The notes: generated by a model not told the origin, from the letters alone. A DNA stretch of 64,000 bases from Iris pallida (GCA_029216955.1 JANAVB010012160.1:47452-111451); one strand, 5' to 3'. Counted from the first letter of the stretch, positions 9,019-21,000 are shown. Translations and numbers: made by a program.

Positions 9019-11967
9019 TCAGAATGCCTTCAAGCCCATTTTACATGCTGAGTCATCGACCAGCTGGCGCTTGAGGCCCTTGGTGAACGGATCCGCCAGG
9101 TTTTTTTGACTCCGAACATCAATCACTGCAATAACACCTCTCATGATAAGATTGTGTACTGCCCTGTGCTTCAACCGCACAGTCCTCTTCTTTCGTTGAA
9201 GAGGTCATTTGATGCCACCGCCGCAGTCGCCTGGTTGTTGCAGTATATCGATATTGCCGGTATTTGCGCCCAACCACTGGAAGATCATACATGAGCTCCG
9301 AAGCCATTCTGCTTCCTCGACTGCGGTATCAAGTGCAAAGAACTCAGATTCCATAGATGATCGCGAGAGCATAGTCTGCTTCTTCGACTTCCACGATATA
9401 GCAGCTCCACCATTGTGAAAATGAATCCACCTGTGGACCTCTCGCTCTCCACCTCTGAGCACCAGCTGGCATCACTGAAGCCTTCCACTACCGGCGGATT
9501 TTTGCTGTAGTACAGTGCATATGTCTGAGTCTTCTTGAGATATCTCATAACCCGTTTCACAGCTTTCCAGTGTTCAACACCTGGGTTGCTCGTGAAACGA
9601 CTAGCATTTCCACTGTGAAGCTATGTCAGGCCTTGTGGCAGTAGTAGCATACATCAAACTCCGATTACGCTTGCATACTCCAGCTTCCTGACGCTTTCCC
9701 CTGAATTAGACTTCAGCTTCAGATCACACCTGTACGGCGTATCGATCCCTGGAAGATCCCGATAACCATAACGAGTGATCATTTTCTCAATATAATGAGA
9801 CTATGACAGCGCTAGTCCAGTGTCTGTCCGGATGATTTTGATCCCTAAGATCACATCAGCTTCCCCAAGTCCTTCATACTGAACTTGCTCGAGATGAATT
9901 TTTTGTCTCCGTGACACTGCTCATATTCGTACCTAGGATAAATGCCGTCCACGTACAGACAAACGACACCTCTTCCATCAGCGAACTTCGTGTAAACACA
10001 CTTGTCCGTCTCGCTGACCATGTAGCCATTTGACCTTATAACTTTGTCAAATTTCTTATGCCACATCTTGGGAGCCTGTTTAAGACCGTACAAAGATTTC
10101 ACCAACTTACAGACTTTGTCTTCAAGACCCTTGATGACAAATCCCTCTGACTGTTGCATATAAATCTCTTCGGTCAGCTCGCCATTTAAGAAAGTTTTCA
10201 CATCCATCTGATGTATCACCATCTTATGTATCGCTGTGAGAGCAATCAACATTCTGATGGTAGTCATCCGGGCTACTGGAGCATACGTGTCAAAGTAGTC
10301 GATTTCATGCTTCTGAGCAAACCCCTTGGCTACTGGCCTAGCCTTGAACTTGTCAATAATTTCGTCTGCTTTCATCTTCTTCTTGAAGATCCATTTGCAT
10401 CCGATGGGTTTCGCTCCTTCAGGAAGATTAACCAACACCCAAGTGTTATTTGAGGTGACAGAATCAATTTCATTGTCAATCGCCTCCTTCCAGAAAACGC
10501 GTCTCTGGTCTTCATCGCCTCATCATAGGTAAGCAGATCTGCTTCCACATGATAGGTGACAAAGTCACTTCCGAAGTCCTTCGGCCTCCTCACTCGCTTC
10601 GTTGACGGCTCAGCGAGATCTGGTTCAACCGTTGTTTCAACAACAACATCTTCTTGGACCACATCTTCATTGAAGACCTGCGACCCTCATTATTCTCCGG
10701 AACATCTGCAAGAACAATATTCTTGTGCCTTGCAAATTTGTCTTCAAAATATTCTGCATCGCGAGATTCAATAATATAATTTGACTCAATATCAAGAAAT
10801 CTTCGAGCATCACTCTTCTCGGCATACCCAAAGAAGATCGTCTTAGTAGTCCTTGTCCCAAGCTTCTGAATCTTCAGATCTGGAAGCTTGACATATGCCA
10901 GACACCCCAACACTCGAATGACATTCAAGTTAGGTCTGACCTTGAACCAGAGTTCATGAGGAGTAACGTCTGAAGTTGCATGAGGCACTCTATTTAGAAT
11001 AAAAGTGGCCGTCAGTGCAGCTTCTCCCCAGTAGCACTTAGGAAGACCCGCAATCAACAACATTGAGTAATCATTTCTATTAACGTTCGTTCTTCCTCTC
11101 TGCTACTCTGTTTGATTGAGGAGAGTACGGAGCCGTAGTCTCATTGACAATTCTATGTTCTTTGCAGAACGATGCAATTCATGAGACTGTACTTTCCACC
11201 TCGATCACTTCTTATTTTTTTGAGTTGTTGTCCAGTCTGCCGCTCAGCTTCGGCTCTGAACTCCTTGAACTTCTCGAATGCTTCGTCTTTAGCCTTCAGC
11301 AAGTAGACGAACGCATACTTTGAGAAGTCATCGATGAAGGTTATGAAATACTTCATCCGCCTTTGTAGAGAACTATTTGAAGTCACAGATATCGGAGTGT
11401 ACCAACTCCAGAAGATCTGTACTTCGATTAACCCGAGGAAAGGGCTTCCTTGTGATCTTTGTTTGAGCACAAACTTCACATTTCCCTACCTTACCCCCAT
11501 ACTTGGAGATAAGTCCTAGACTAGACATTCTGTTTATTCGTTTACAATGAACATGTCCTAGCCTATTATGCCACAACTCAAGAGTATAAGCAGAAGGAGT
11601 GATTGCATTAATTACATTAATTACATTGGACTGATTCTCAAGCTGAATCTTGAACATTCCTTCGGTATAAAAAGCTTTTCCGAAATATATTCCTTGATAG
11701 ACATCACCATCTGGCCAGCATTGATGTCCATCCTGAGGCATACATTGCAGAGTAGGCCTCCTGAGATCAGGTTCTTGGCGATAGCAGGTACATGCTTTAC
11801 GCCTTGAAGCGTCAGAGACTTCCCCGAAGTCAGCTTCAACACCACCGTCCCGATCCCGAGCACTTTAGCTTGTGCCTGGTTCACCATCATAACCACTTCA
11901 GAAGTAGTGTGTAGGTGGTGAACCACTCCTTGCTGGAGCAGACATGGCAGGAGGCTCCAGTGTCTAC
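9019..11967 (-). pseudogene. Copia-B pol remnant: protease, integrase, reverse transcriptase, RNase H
   Basis: Starts just after the amber codon with VDTGASCHV, the aspartic protease active site. Pre-integrase zinc region: ELWHNRLGHVHCKR to CEVCAQTK (about 11570-11450). Integrase: HSDICDF, then FITFIDDFSKYAFVYLL (about 11350) and RSDRGGKY. Reverse transcriptase: GCKWIFKKKMKAD near 10390 and HQMDVKTFLNGEL near 10200. The catalytic site reads YVDG, not YVDD, at 9944-9955, followed by a small deletion that shifts frame. RNase H: FSDASWCS near 9470 and [13 protein letters not shown] near 9340, ending CKMGLKAF and a TGA at 9019-9021. Frameshifts occur near 11150, 10660, 10500, 9850 and 9290. The altered RT site alone should abolish activity. 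Confidence 0.93.
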
Positions 11968-12908
11968 CTACCAGTCAGAGTCAGTCCTTACAGCATCAAC
12001 CTGTGCAATCATAGCAACAACGTCAGTGATATAGATACCTTACTAGGCTCTCCTTGCTCTGATTGCTTGGTCTTTACTTTGCATTCACTTTTGAAGTGGC
12101 CCTTCTTGCCACACTTGAAACAAGGCATCTGAGACTTTGCCTTCTTTCGCTTGAAGGAAGTCTTCTTCACGTTCAGATTGTTAGGGTCCTTCTTCTTGCT
12201 GTGGGAAGCCGCCTGCTTTCCCTTGGTTCCTTGGTATGAACCAGATTGGCGTTAGCCAATTGCTTGGACAGTGCGTCCACCTTCAGTTGAGCCTGCATCT
12301 GGTCCTCAACATAGATTTCCTGTAAGAGATCTTCAAGGCTGATCTCAAGCTTCTTCATATGCATATTTGCATAGAACTTACTCCACCCAGCGGGGAGCTT
12401 TGAGACAATCCCTCCAACAACAAACTTGTCGGGGAGGGGCATCGCCTCGTCTTCCAACTTTTGTCACAGTTTCAGAAATTCTTTACCTGCGGCAACATGG
12501 ACTTCTCATCCTCAAAGAGCCATTTGTGATATTTTTCAACCACAAATATCTTGTTCCTGTTTTTGTCTTCTTCGTATAGTTTCTCCAGAGACTCCCATAT
12601 ATCTCTGGCAATTGGTTTTTTACTGTAAGATTCTGCTAGAGAATCCTCCATAGCATTCAGGATAAGCAGCCTGCAAATGCTATTTTCCCTTCTCCACTTG
12701 GCCTGAAGTTTAGTAGCCGCAGCGATTGCGGCAGCAGACCTAGTATCTGGAACGGTAGGTTCCTCTTCAAGAAGCACGTGATCAACGTCTCTGAGTTGTG
12801 AAGAGTGAGATAAACCTTCCTCTTCCAGACTTGATAATGCTCTCCATCAAAGTTTTCTAACTTACAAAAGTCAGTATTGAGGAGTGAAGCATTAACGTTT
12901 TCCATCAT
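11968..12908 (-). pseudogene. Copia-B gag remnant ending at an amber codon
   Basis: Starts at an ATG (12906-12908) four bases after the primer region and reads FCKLENFDGEHYQVWKRKVY, the usual Copia gag start. Central gag (NSICRLLILNAMEDSLAES, ARDIWESLEKLYEED) spans 12777-12470 and DKFVVGGIVSKLPAGWSKFY spans about 12430-12370. A CCHC zinc knuckle (CFKCGKKGHFKSEC) lies at about 12118-12077. The frame ends at TAG (11968-11970) right before the protease motif. Two or three frameshifts (near 12790, 12470 and 12180) break it. Gag would form the particle and bind element RNA. Confidence 0.9.
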
Positions 12909-12911
12909 AGC

Positions 12912-12925
12912 AATAAAGCTTTGAG
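12912..12925 (-). promoter_or_regulatory. Copia-B primer-binding position: complementary to its own LTR
   Basis: Two bases after the 5' LTR the minus strand reads CTCAAAGCTTTATT. It does not start TGG as a tRNA site would. Its exact reverse complement, AATAAAGCTTTGAG on the minus strand, lies inside the same LTR at 13203-13216, 14 of 14 bases. Confidence 0.75.
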
Positions 12926-12927
12926 AT

Positions 12928-14081
12928 TGTTAGTGCCGGGTACAATTTTTCGATGAAACTGAGAAGATGACCCAATTGTAAAAACAATGTTCCAACGCAA
13001 CACTTCTAGGAAGGTTGCACGAGTATACGAAGATCTAAAAAGATCTCGTTTTAGTATTACGAGAATCTAAAAAGATTTGTAATCCACAGCAATCGATCAT
13101 AGTACTTCTAAAAAGAAGATACAATCAGAATTACTGGTAGCAATGAAGAAGGTGACTGGCGAAAGATGGAAGAACTCCTGCTGGGGTGAATAACCACCGT
13201 TGCTCAAAGCTTTATTCGCCCTACACGAATAGCTTCCAGGAACCAGCAAGTTCGTCGAGAACTTGGAACACTCCTGCTCTTCTGACTCCTCGATGGATAC
13301 GAACTCCCGTGCAAAAGCAATGCTGGTGTGGCGCCTTTCCTCTCTCTCGAAGGCTGCTGGAATTCGCAAGCAAATTCGATCAGAACTATGTTAAAGAACA
13401 CTTCTGAATTATCTGTTTACTTGTGTTAAAAATACTTCGTAAACTTCTGTGGTGGCTTCTATTACTTGTATATCTGTCGCCTTGTGAGAGAGAGGATGCC
13501 TTATATAGGCCCTGCAGCAACTGCTCGGTTGCCACAAAGTTAGGGTCATGGTAAAAACCACCCCGAACATGTAGCAACCGCCCAGAACGTTCAAACGCAC
13601 GTTCTGCTGCAAGTTGTGCCAACTGCGTGCACCTTGCACTCCGTGCGACAGAGCGCGCACAGAGCTACGCACACTGTGCGCACTGCACGCATTGCGCGTG
13701 CGGCGCACGCAGCGCAACCAGCGCAACCCGAGCAACCAGGCGCCCGCGCAACCCAGCGTAAAGTGCGCCAACAAAATGCCACATTACGTCTCATGAGCCC
13801 ATGAGCTCGAGCCCGAGTCCGAGTCCGAGTCCGAGTCGCTAAGCCCCTACGGGGCTTAGCTCCCATAAAAAAATTTTCCAAGAGCAAAAAGCATGAATGC
13901 TTTCAATTGTTGATTTAGCCTTTTTCCCATTAGAAAAATAACCCCACATGGCACACCCATGTGCACCTCCACACCACATGTGCATCTCTAAACTAGCAAA
14001 GCTAATATATAGAGATACAATTCCTTTGGTCTAGCCGATGTGGGACTAAAATTCACTTTGAAAAAAGACCAAAACCCAACA
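12928..14081 (-). repeat. Copia-B 5' LTR (1154 bp)
   Basis: Homologous to 6597-7946 over its whole length, apart from about 200 bp of GCGCAAC-type repeat missing near 13740. It carries the AGTCCCACATCG box (minus strand, 14047-14036), hexamers and hairpin (13803-13860). Confidence 0.95.
13500..13509 (-). promoter_or_regulatory. TATA box of the Copia-B 5' LTR
   Basis: Minus strand CCTATATAAGG. It sits between the repeat-rich upstream part of the LTR and the segment that pairs with the primer region, a reasonable place for the U3/R boundary. No other promoter element is clear. Confidence 0.6.
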
Positions 14082-14086
14082 AATAA

Positions 14087-14478
14087 AATCCTTTCCTTGT
14101 GTGTCCGATGAAGTACAACGTCAGGGAGACCCACATAGTAGAGAAATTCAAAACCATCAATCTAATTATATGCTTTACAGGGCAAAATTATGGGTATATG
14201 CTTTACAGGGCAATATTATGTCAGCATAAGAATTAGTTCATTGAGAATGCACACAAACTTGAAAAGGAAAAACCAATTTGTATTATAACTCTTTCTACTT
14301 TGTACAAGTGAGCATTAGGCTACAAGTTGAGAGGAAAATTACTACATATGGATTTACGTAACAGAAGGATCTTAAGATCATCTTGAAATTAATATGGTAC
14401 AATATGAACTCTTGTTAGAGAGAGTAAATAGTTGTACTCTTGATAAAATATGGTAGTTACTTGTGTAAGACCAGCTAC
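14087..14478. other. Host-like stretch between Copia-B and the LINE 3' end
   Basis: No gene seen. A small tandem duplication (TATATGCTTTACAGGGCAA twice, about 14167-14215) is present. Around 14219-14255, TCAGCATAAGAATT...CATTGAGAATGCA resembles 6453-6485, hinting that both sides of Copia-B derive from related host sequence. Confidence 0.45.
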
Positions 14479-14507
14479 TTCTTTTTTAGAACAAATATTT
14501 TCATTCA

Positions 14508-15876
14508 TGAAATATGTGAATTACAGTTGGCCATACCTTTAAGGATATGCACCAGAGAAATAGAAGGTAAGTCTTCATACATTGAAAATGAATAAGATTG
14601 AGTAGTTAATAAAACTCTTGAAGCTAGAGAATGTGCTACCATGTTAGCACTCCTTGGGATATAGGTGAATACAACACCCTCTCCTTGTTTAATTGCAGTT
14701 CTTTCTTCTTCAATGGCATTGCGAGCACGCTACATGATATCAGTATTTTCATTGAGGATAGAGTCTATCAGACTTTTGCAGTCCCCTTCAATTACAACAT
14801 GAGTGATATTCTTTTTCCTGCAAATTCCATAGATACTTGGATACCCAGGCCCTCCGCCTCCAACGGAGAACCTCCCTCTTTGTATCTGGAAATAGCAGCT
14901 TGGAATTGTCTTGAGCCGTCTCTCAGAATCGCTGCAGCAGACATTTATCTTCCAAGAAGGCTCTGTCAAAGTTAATCTTCCATACATTATGTGGGAAATC
15001 CATACATCACTCAATAGTAGTCTTGGTGATGGATCTTTGGCCTTCTGATGACTTGTGGTTAAAGCTTCAAATCTATTCCTCAGTCTACAAGCTTCTTCAA
15101 TAATCCTCTCCGTGCATTTTGGCTTATTCCTGAAAATGGCTTCATTCCTGGCTTTCCAGATCATCCACATTAGGTGTAGGCATTCAGAGGTTAAGAGTCT
15201 TCATCCCACCAAGAAATACGCTTTTCAGGAAGCTAATGACAGTTGATTGGGGATGAAGGTGCAGACTTACTGAACGTATTCCTCTCCAAGAAACACCTGA
15301 AACAGGACAATGGAGCAAAAGGTGATCTAAAGTTTCGAGATTTACCTGACAAAGGGAACAAATCAAACTGGATTTAGTGTAGGCAGTCGTCTCTGAATGT
15401 TCTTTGCTGTAGGCAATGAATTTGTTAGTGCTCTCCAAGCAAATAGCAGAACTCTACGACAAATGTAGTGAAGCTTCCAAAGACATTTCCACACTTTAAA
15501 TTCCAATTCTTCCTGGATCCTCCGGTTCTGGAATTTGTTGTCATGGATTTTCCTGTAAACTGACTTGGTTTTGAGAGGACCATTACCAGTGTGGATCCAT
15601 ACTAGTTGGTCAACCCTACCATAAGAGGTAAGTGTAATTTGCAAGATGGCGTTGGCTTCATGAGGAGGGAACATGAGATTAATGAGATCTATGTTCCAAG
15701 AGTTAGTATCCTGGGAAATGAGTTCACTAACAAGATGAACTATTTTTCTACTGCTTGGTATCCAGATACTCTGTAATGTGGTCCGGATGGGACCCAAGGA
15801 TCATCCCAGATGTTGATAATGATGCCATTGCTAACCAGCCACAATAGACATTATTATGCAGATGTTCCCTGCAACG
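14508..15876 (-). pseudogene. LINE 3' part: zinc-binding (zf-RVT) and RNase H-like tail
   Basis: Minus strand. It begins with IINIWDDPWVPS-like sequence near 15820. The zf-RVT region follows: KSVYRKIHD (about 15545), VWKCLWKLHYICRRVLLFAWRALTNSLPT, then CSLCQVNLETLDHLLLHCPVS near 15350. The tail MWMIWKARNEAIFRNK (15170) leads into an RNase H-like domain with SIYGICRKKNITHVVIEGDCKSLID (14840-14760). The frame ends near 14508 after FTYIPRSANMVAHSLASR. Frameshifts near 15790, 15420, 15180, 14990 and 14730 disrupt it. Plant LINEs of this type end with such a domain. Not functional. Confidence 0.88.
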
Positions 15877-15881
15877 AAGAA

Positions 15882-16083
15882 TGTTAGTAGAAATATCTCC
15901 AACTCTGTATTTAGATTCTGAAATTAATATTATAAATAATAAATGATACCGAGGCTTGAACTTGGTTCAATGTCCTTAAGACAATATTCGCCTAGCACAG
16001 GTGCTTACGGTTTAATGGCGATTAGTCTCCCAGGATACAACGGTTCTTTCCTTCGGTAGCAGCACTTCACACCGTAGAAACTC
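15882..16083 (-). repeat. Copia-C 3' LTR, outer part
   Basis: Starts TGTTAGTAGAAATATC on the plus strand and matches the first 200 bases of 42385-42843. It stops at Copia-D, whose target duplication AACTC is 16079-16083. Confidence 0.95.
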
Positions 16084-16205
16084 TGTTGAGAATCAATAAG
16101 GGACTTTTAGTCCCACATCGGAATATCGAGTATGTAGAGGAGCTAGACTCCCTATAAGTAGTGAAGTAGTCCACCAATAAAAATTATCCAACCATATTTT
16201 CTATA
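16084..16205 (+). repeat. Copia-D 5' LTR (122 bp)
   Basis: TGTTGAGAATC to TTTTCTATA. It contains the AGTCCCACATCG box (16109-16120), which forms a GGGACT/AGTCCC inverted repeat, and a TATA-like CCTATAAGTAG near 16151. Confidence 0.95.
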
Positions 16206-16218
16206 TGGTATCAGAGCC
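16206..16218 (+). promoter_or_regulatory. Copia-D primer-binding site, initiator Met tRNA
   Basis: TGGTATCAGAGCC immediately follows the LTR. This is the standard site for the 3' end of plant initiator Met tRNA. Confidence 0.93.
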
Positions 16219-16249
16219 TTAACCTCTCTCTCTCCACAAAAAAAACAAC

Positions 16250-16560
16250 AAAATTCCCCCCCCACCGTCCCCCTTGCCAACCCCCCTTGCCGACCACCCC
16301 CCTCGCCGACACCCCCTCGCCGACCTACACCAGCGGCCACCCCGACCACCAGCAGCAGCCCCCTCTTGCCGACCCCCCCTCGTCGAACCCCCCTTGCCGA
16401 CCTACACCAGCCCCCCCCCCCCCCGACCACCCACCCCCGACCACCAGCAGCCCCCCCTCCGACCACCAGCAGCAGCACCCCCTTCCCGACCTCCAGCAGC
16501 CCCCCTTCCCAAACCCTAACCCTAGCCTTTCCATCTCCTACAAACCCTAGCCGTCCCTTT
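16250..16560 (+). other. Copia-D leader: extremely C-rich, no real gene
   Basis: About 300 bases between primer site and gag are nearly all C with short A/G/T breaks (CCCCC runs, CCGACC and CACCAGCAGC motifs). Long open frames on both strands here are composition artefacts. Copia-G has the equivalent tract, G-rich on the plus strand at about 47765-47930. Confidence 0.8.
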
Positions 16561-16918
16561 TTTTTCTGAAAAAATAAAATAAAAAAGGCGTATTTCGAAG
16601 ACAGACGGCTGCCAAATGCTTTATTTGCACCAACTCTGTTCCTCGCTTATGCCGTTTGGAACTAACAAATGCTTTATTTGTTATTCCTTCTTCACATGGG
16701 ATCTATACAGAGACTGATCATGTCTTCTCTGGTGTCCTGACGTGTTCACTTTACATGCGCCGCCAGTGCTGGCCAAGTTAGTAGCACATTCGTAAAGTCT
16801 GTGGCGTCGAAGAAAGACGAAGACGACAAAGTTGGGTAAGTTGCAGACTCGAAGTTGCCGACTCCGACGTCGAAGACGACATAGAAGACGATGAATAGGG
16901 TTCACAGTTGAAGAAGCC

Positions 16919-18086
16919 ATGGATTCGATCAGTGGCAAACTGACGGCCGAAGAGATGAAGGCCTTGGTTGCTGATATCTTATCAAAGAGATTAACCGAGG
17001 AAACCCCACGTGTGATCCATATTGATGTGGATCCGTCACCTTACAAAATAGGGAAGCTGGAGAATGGAGACAAGTTGGAAGGAACATCCAACTACTTGAA
17101 GTGGTCGCGCAGGCGATGCGGACGCTGAAGGGACGTGGCTTGGTTGGCTATGTCACTGGCCGAGCCAAGGCGCCAGCCGATCACTATGCAAAGGAGTTTG
17201 CTGTTTGGGAGATTGTCAACAACGTAGTGGGGTGGTGTGCTCATTAATCGACCAGGTTTCGGGCAATGTCGAGGCAATGGAGGCTGCTGCTGATATATGG
17301 CGGACTCTAAAAGATATGTACTCCGGCTCGGGCAACCCTATGCGGGTCTTTCAACTGCAAGATGAACTTGATAGGGTGGCCCAAGACGAACGTACCATCT
17401 CTGAGTACGCAGCCTGTTGAAGAAGTACTGGTTGATCTGGATTATATGATCCTCTTGGATAGAAGATGCACAAGTCGAACCGACATTCGTAAAGTACTTT
17501 CAGACGTTCCTGGCTTATATTTTGCGGTAGCGATGATAAATTCCTGAAGGGCTACACCATGTGTTTGAGCAGAGACAGAATATCCTCCTATCCCAACCCA
17601 CGCTTCCGACCTTGGAAGAAGCTATAGCCGTCATGACACAGGAAGAAGCTCGACTGAAGTTGATGCCCAAGGGCTCCTACCAGGGGGAGCAAGCCGAGGT
17701 TGAAAAGTCTGCCCTTGCTGCCTTCAATCAACCTCCATCTGTGGGTGGTGTTTGCCACAATTGTGGTGACTCCGGACATTACATGATTTTGTCCAAAACC
17801 CTTGCGAAAATCTGATCGAGGACGGGGTCGTGGAGGCCGACGTTGTAGTAGAGGAGGATATGCTGGTAGAAGGGGAGGACAAAGCAAATCTGGCGGAGGA
17901 AGGGGGAGAGAATCAACTGGCTGAAATACCCCGCTTGAGCGGGAGTTCCTTAAGAAGTTGCGAGGTACAAAGCTGGGTTCGGCCGACAGACCTGGGGCGT
18001 CTTCTACCTCGGGGGATCACATTACTTGCTTTGCCCAAACCAGCACCGGTCATCCTGCACGTGCTCTTGCATCTGTCCATCAGCCA
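16919..18086 (+). pseudogene. Copia-D gag remnant
   Basis: Starts MDSISGKLTAEEMKALVADI at 16919, the same start as Copia-G gag. It continues with SPYKIGKLENGDKLEGTSNYLKW, then shifts frame near 17100. Later parts: NVEAMEAAADIWRTLKDMY (about 17268), FEQRQNILLSQPTLPTLEEAI (17561) and a zinc-knuckle start VCHNCGDSGHY near 17753 that then loses its frame. Frame breaks near 17100, 17240, 17420, 17545 and 17790. Gag would form the particle and bind RNA; this copy is dead. Confidence 0.88.
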
Positions 18087-21000
18087 GGATGGATTATGGA
18101 CTCTGGGGCATCTCACCATGTTACGGGATCCCGTGGTGTATTTCAGGACTATACTCACCTACCATTGTCGGAGAGTATTCGGACCGCTGATTGTACATCC
18201 AGCCCTGTAATAGGTAAAGGCACTGCCGCATACACCCCTTCCATCACTCTAACCAATGTCTTACATGCTCCGTCTTTTCCTGTCAATCTTCTATCAATTA
18301 GTGCCATTATACTTGATCTTAACTGTACTGTTCCTTTGACATTCCTACGGTAACTTTTCAGAAAAAGTGGACAGGACGACGACTTGGGACTGGCACATGG
18401 CATAAGGGACTGTGGTATTTAGACAGGACTGGACTGGACAACGCATTGGCATCCTTGGTAGAAGACGCACAACCAGAAGCTTCCTGTCGCAGTGTTGAAG
18501 CCGACTTGCTACTCCACCACCAGCGTATCGGTCATTCCTCTTTTAAAGTTATTAGTCGAATGTATCCGTCCTTATATCAAAGGGCTAATAAAGAGAAGTT
18601 ATTTTGTAATGCTTGTGAATTGGGAAAATATACCAGAAGCTCGTATGTGAGCTCGGGGAATAGGAGTTCAGCTGCTTTTGACATGATACATTCGGACGTA
18701 TGGGGCCCTTGTCCTACAACCGGAATTAACGGTTTTCGATGGTTCGTCACCTTTATTGACGTTATACCCGCGTGACATGGGTCTACCTTATGAAGAATAA
18801 AAGTGACGTCCTTGAGGCCTTTCGGGACTTTCATCGCCGGGTGGAAACATAATATGGCGCTAAAATTAAGTGTTTCCGGTCTGACAATGGGACGGAGTAT
18901 ACTAATAAGAGGGTTGCTAAGTATTTTTCCACTCATGGAATACTACATCAAACTTCATGTGCTTATACTCCGGCACAAAATGGTGTGGCTGAACGAAAGA
19001 ACAGACACCTGATGAAAGTCACACGGACATGATGCTGGCTATGAATGTCCCAAAACACTTATGGGGGCAGGCTATATTGACGGCCTCTTACCTTATCAAC
19101 AGAATGCCATCTCAAGTATTGGACTGGAAGACACCGTTGGAGATGCTTACTGGGGCAACTACATACACTGTTCCACCGAAAGTTTTTGGATGTGTGCTTT
19201 GTCCAAGATAATAGGCCAGGCGTTGGCAAACTGGATCCTAGAGCAGTTAAATGTGTCTTTGTCGGTTACACCGCGACTCAGAAGGGATATGCTTGTTGGA
19301 GTCCAGTCGAGCGGAATGTTTGTAAGCATGGACGTTACATTCAGAGAACTCGAACCATACTATGGTTCGGATGAAGGTTCAACATTTGGTGACACACCTA
19401 ACACAGATGGTGTTAGATGTGAGGGGGAGATAAGCCCAAATGTGGTCGTCGGATCGGTTCGTGTCCGGTTGTAGAAAACTGGACGAAAGGGGGAGAGCAC
19501 AGTGGCTCAGATACAGAGAATGAAGAAGAAGATACATATGTTACAGGAGGAGCAACAGACAAGGGAAAAGGAGCTCTAGGTCTACAGAAGGAGACAACAG
19601 AAGTCCAGTACTGTGCCTATGCCGTGCCCTGTGCCTACTGTACCAAGTTCCTCATCTACTCCTCCTCCAACTCTTGAAGATGTTGCCCCCGTACTGAATC
19701 ACTCAGATTCTGATGCGGATCTCTCCGACTCGGATGGTATGATCTCACCACCACCTATTGCTCCCTTAAGGAGATCTTCTCGTATCAATACGGGTAAGGC
19801 TCCTACTCGTTTTAATGATTACGAACATGACATTGCCAACTTCTTGTCTTACTCTAACATTTCTTCAAATTATCGAGCCTTCATTGCATCGTTAGACTCT
19901 ACTTCGTTGCCCAAGTGTTGGCAGGAAGCAAAGAAAGATCTAAGGTAGAAAGCTGCAATAATGATGGAAGAACTTAGGACACTGGAGAAAAATAAGACAT
20001 AGGAACTGGTTCCATTACCCAAAGGGAAGAAAGCTGTGGGATGTAAATGGGTGTACACATTGAAAGAGACGCTATAAGGAAAAGTAGAGCGGTACAAGGC
20101 GAGGTTGGTTGCAAAAGGATTCACACAATCATATGGTATAGACTATGATGAGATGTTTGCCCCAGTAGCAAAAATGAGCACCGTAAGAACTCTGGTCTCC
20201 ATTGCAGCAAACTATGGATGGAAGCTATACCAGCTGAATGTGAAGAATGCCTTTCTTCATGGAGACCTGCAAGAAGAAGTATACATAGAGCTCCCACCAG
20301 GGTGCTACGCGACGGAATCAGACGGAGGGACGTCGCAAGGAAAGGTGTGTAAACTGAAGAAGTTGCTATACGGGCTCAAGCAATCTCCTCGAGCTTGGTT
20401 TGACAGAATCAGAAAGGCTGTTACAGGCATGGGATACCGTCAAACAAATACAAATCATACGGTCTTCCTCCAGCATGCAAGAGGCTACATCACTATACTT
20501 GCTGTATATGTGGATGATATAGTGATCACAGGTGATGATGAAGTCGAGATCACTAAGCTGAAGTCAAAACTAGTGAAGGAGTTTGAGGTGAAGGATTTAG
20601 GAGCGATGAGGTACTTTCTAGGTATCGAAGTGTGTGAAGGCGAACAGGGAATTGTTCTATCACAAAGAAAATATGCACTAGATCTGCTGAAGGAGACAGG
20701 GATGCTGGGATGCAAAGCAGCCGTCACTCCAATTGACCAGAAGTGTAAGTTTAGAGCAGAAGCAGGAAAGCCTGTTGATCGTGAAAGATATCAAAGACTT
20801 GTAGGGAGATTGATTTATCTGGGACACACTCGCCCTGATATCTCATTTACGGTAAGTGTAGTGAGTCGTTACATGCATGATCCAAGAAAGGGTCATATGG
20901 AAGCAGTAGTTCAGATCTTGAGATATCTGAAAGGAACGCCGGGAAAGGGGCTACCGTTCAAGAAGAATGGACGCATAGAAGTTGAGGGATACTATGATGC

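Larger units (their letters stand above)
6597..14081 (-). mobile_element. Copia-B: complete Ty1/Copia element, both LTRs, TSD AATAA
   Basis: A 7485-bp element on the minus strand. Its LTRs read TGTTGGG to CTAACA on the minus strand and it is flanked by AATAA at 6592-6596 and 14082-14086. Order in element sense: 5' LTR (14081-12928), primer region, gag, protease, integrase, reverse transcriptase, RNase H, about 1.07 kb of non-coding DNA with repeats, polypurine tract (GGGGGAT) and 3' LTR (7946-6597). The coding region is broken and the RT active site altered, so it is not autonomous. It is related to Copia-H in gag, in the amber codon before the protease, in the 3' non-coding repeats and in the LTR hairpin. 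Confidence 0.97.

Noticed and set aside
14466..14490. LINE target-site duplication using AGACCAGCTACTTC
   Set aside because: A similar word occurs at 63764, but that word is part of the host block also found at 4958, so the match is not evidence of a duplication.
16152..16569. Several long Pro- or Gly-rich open frames on both strands
   Set aside because: They all lie in the C-rich leader of Copia-D. A sequence nearly without T/A rarely makes stop codons; no domain and no conservation of frame in Copia-G.
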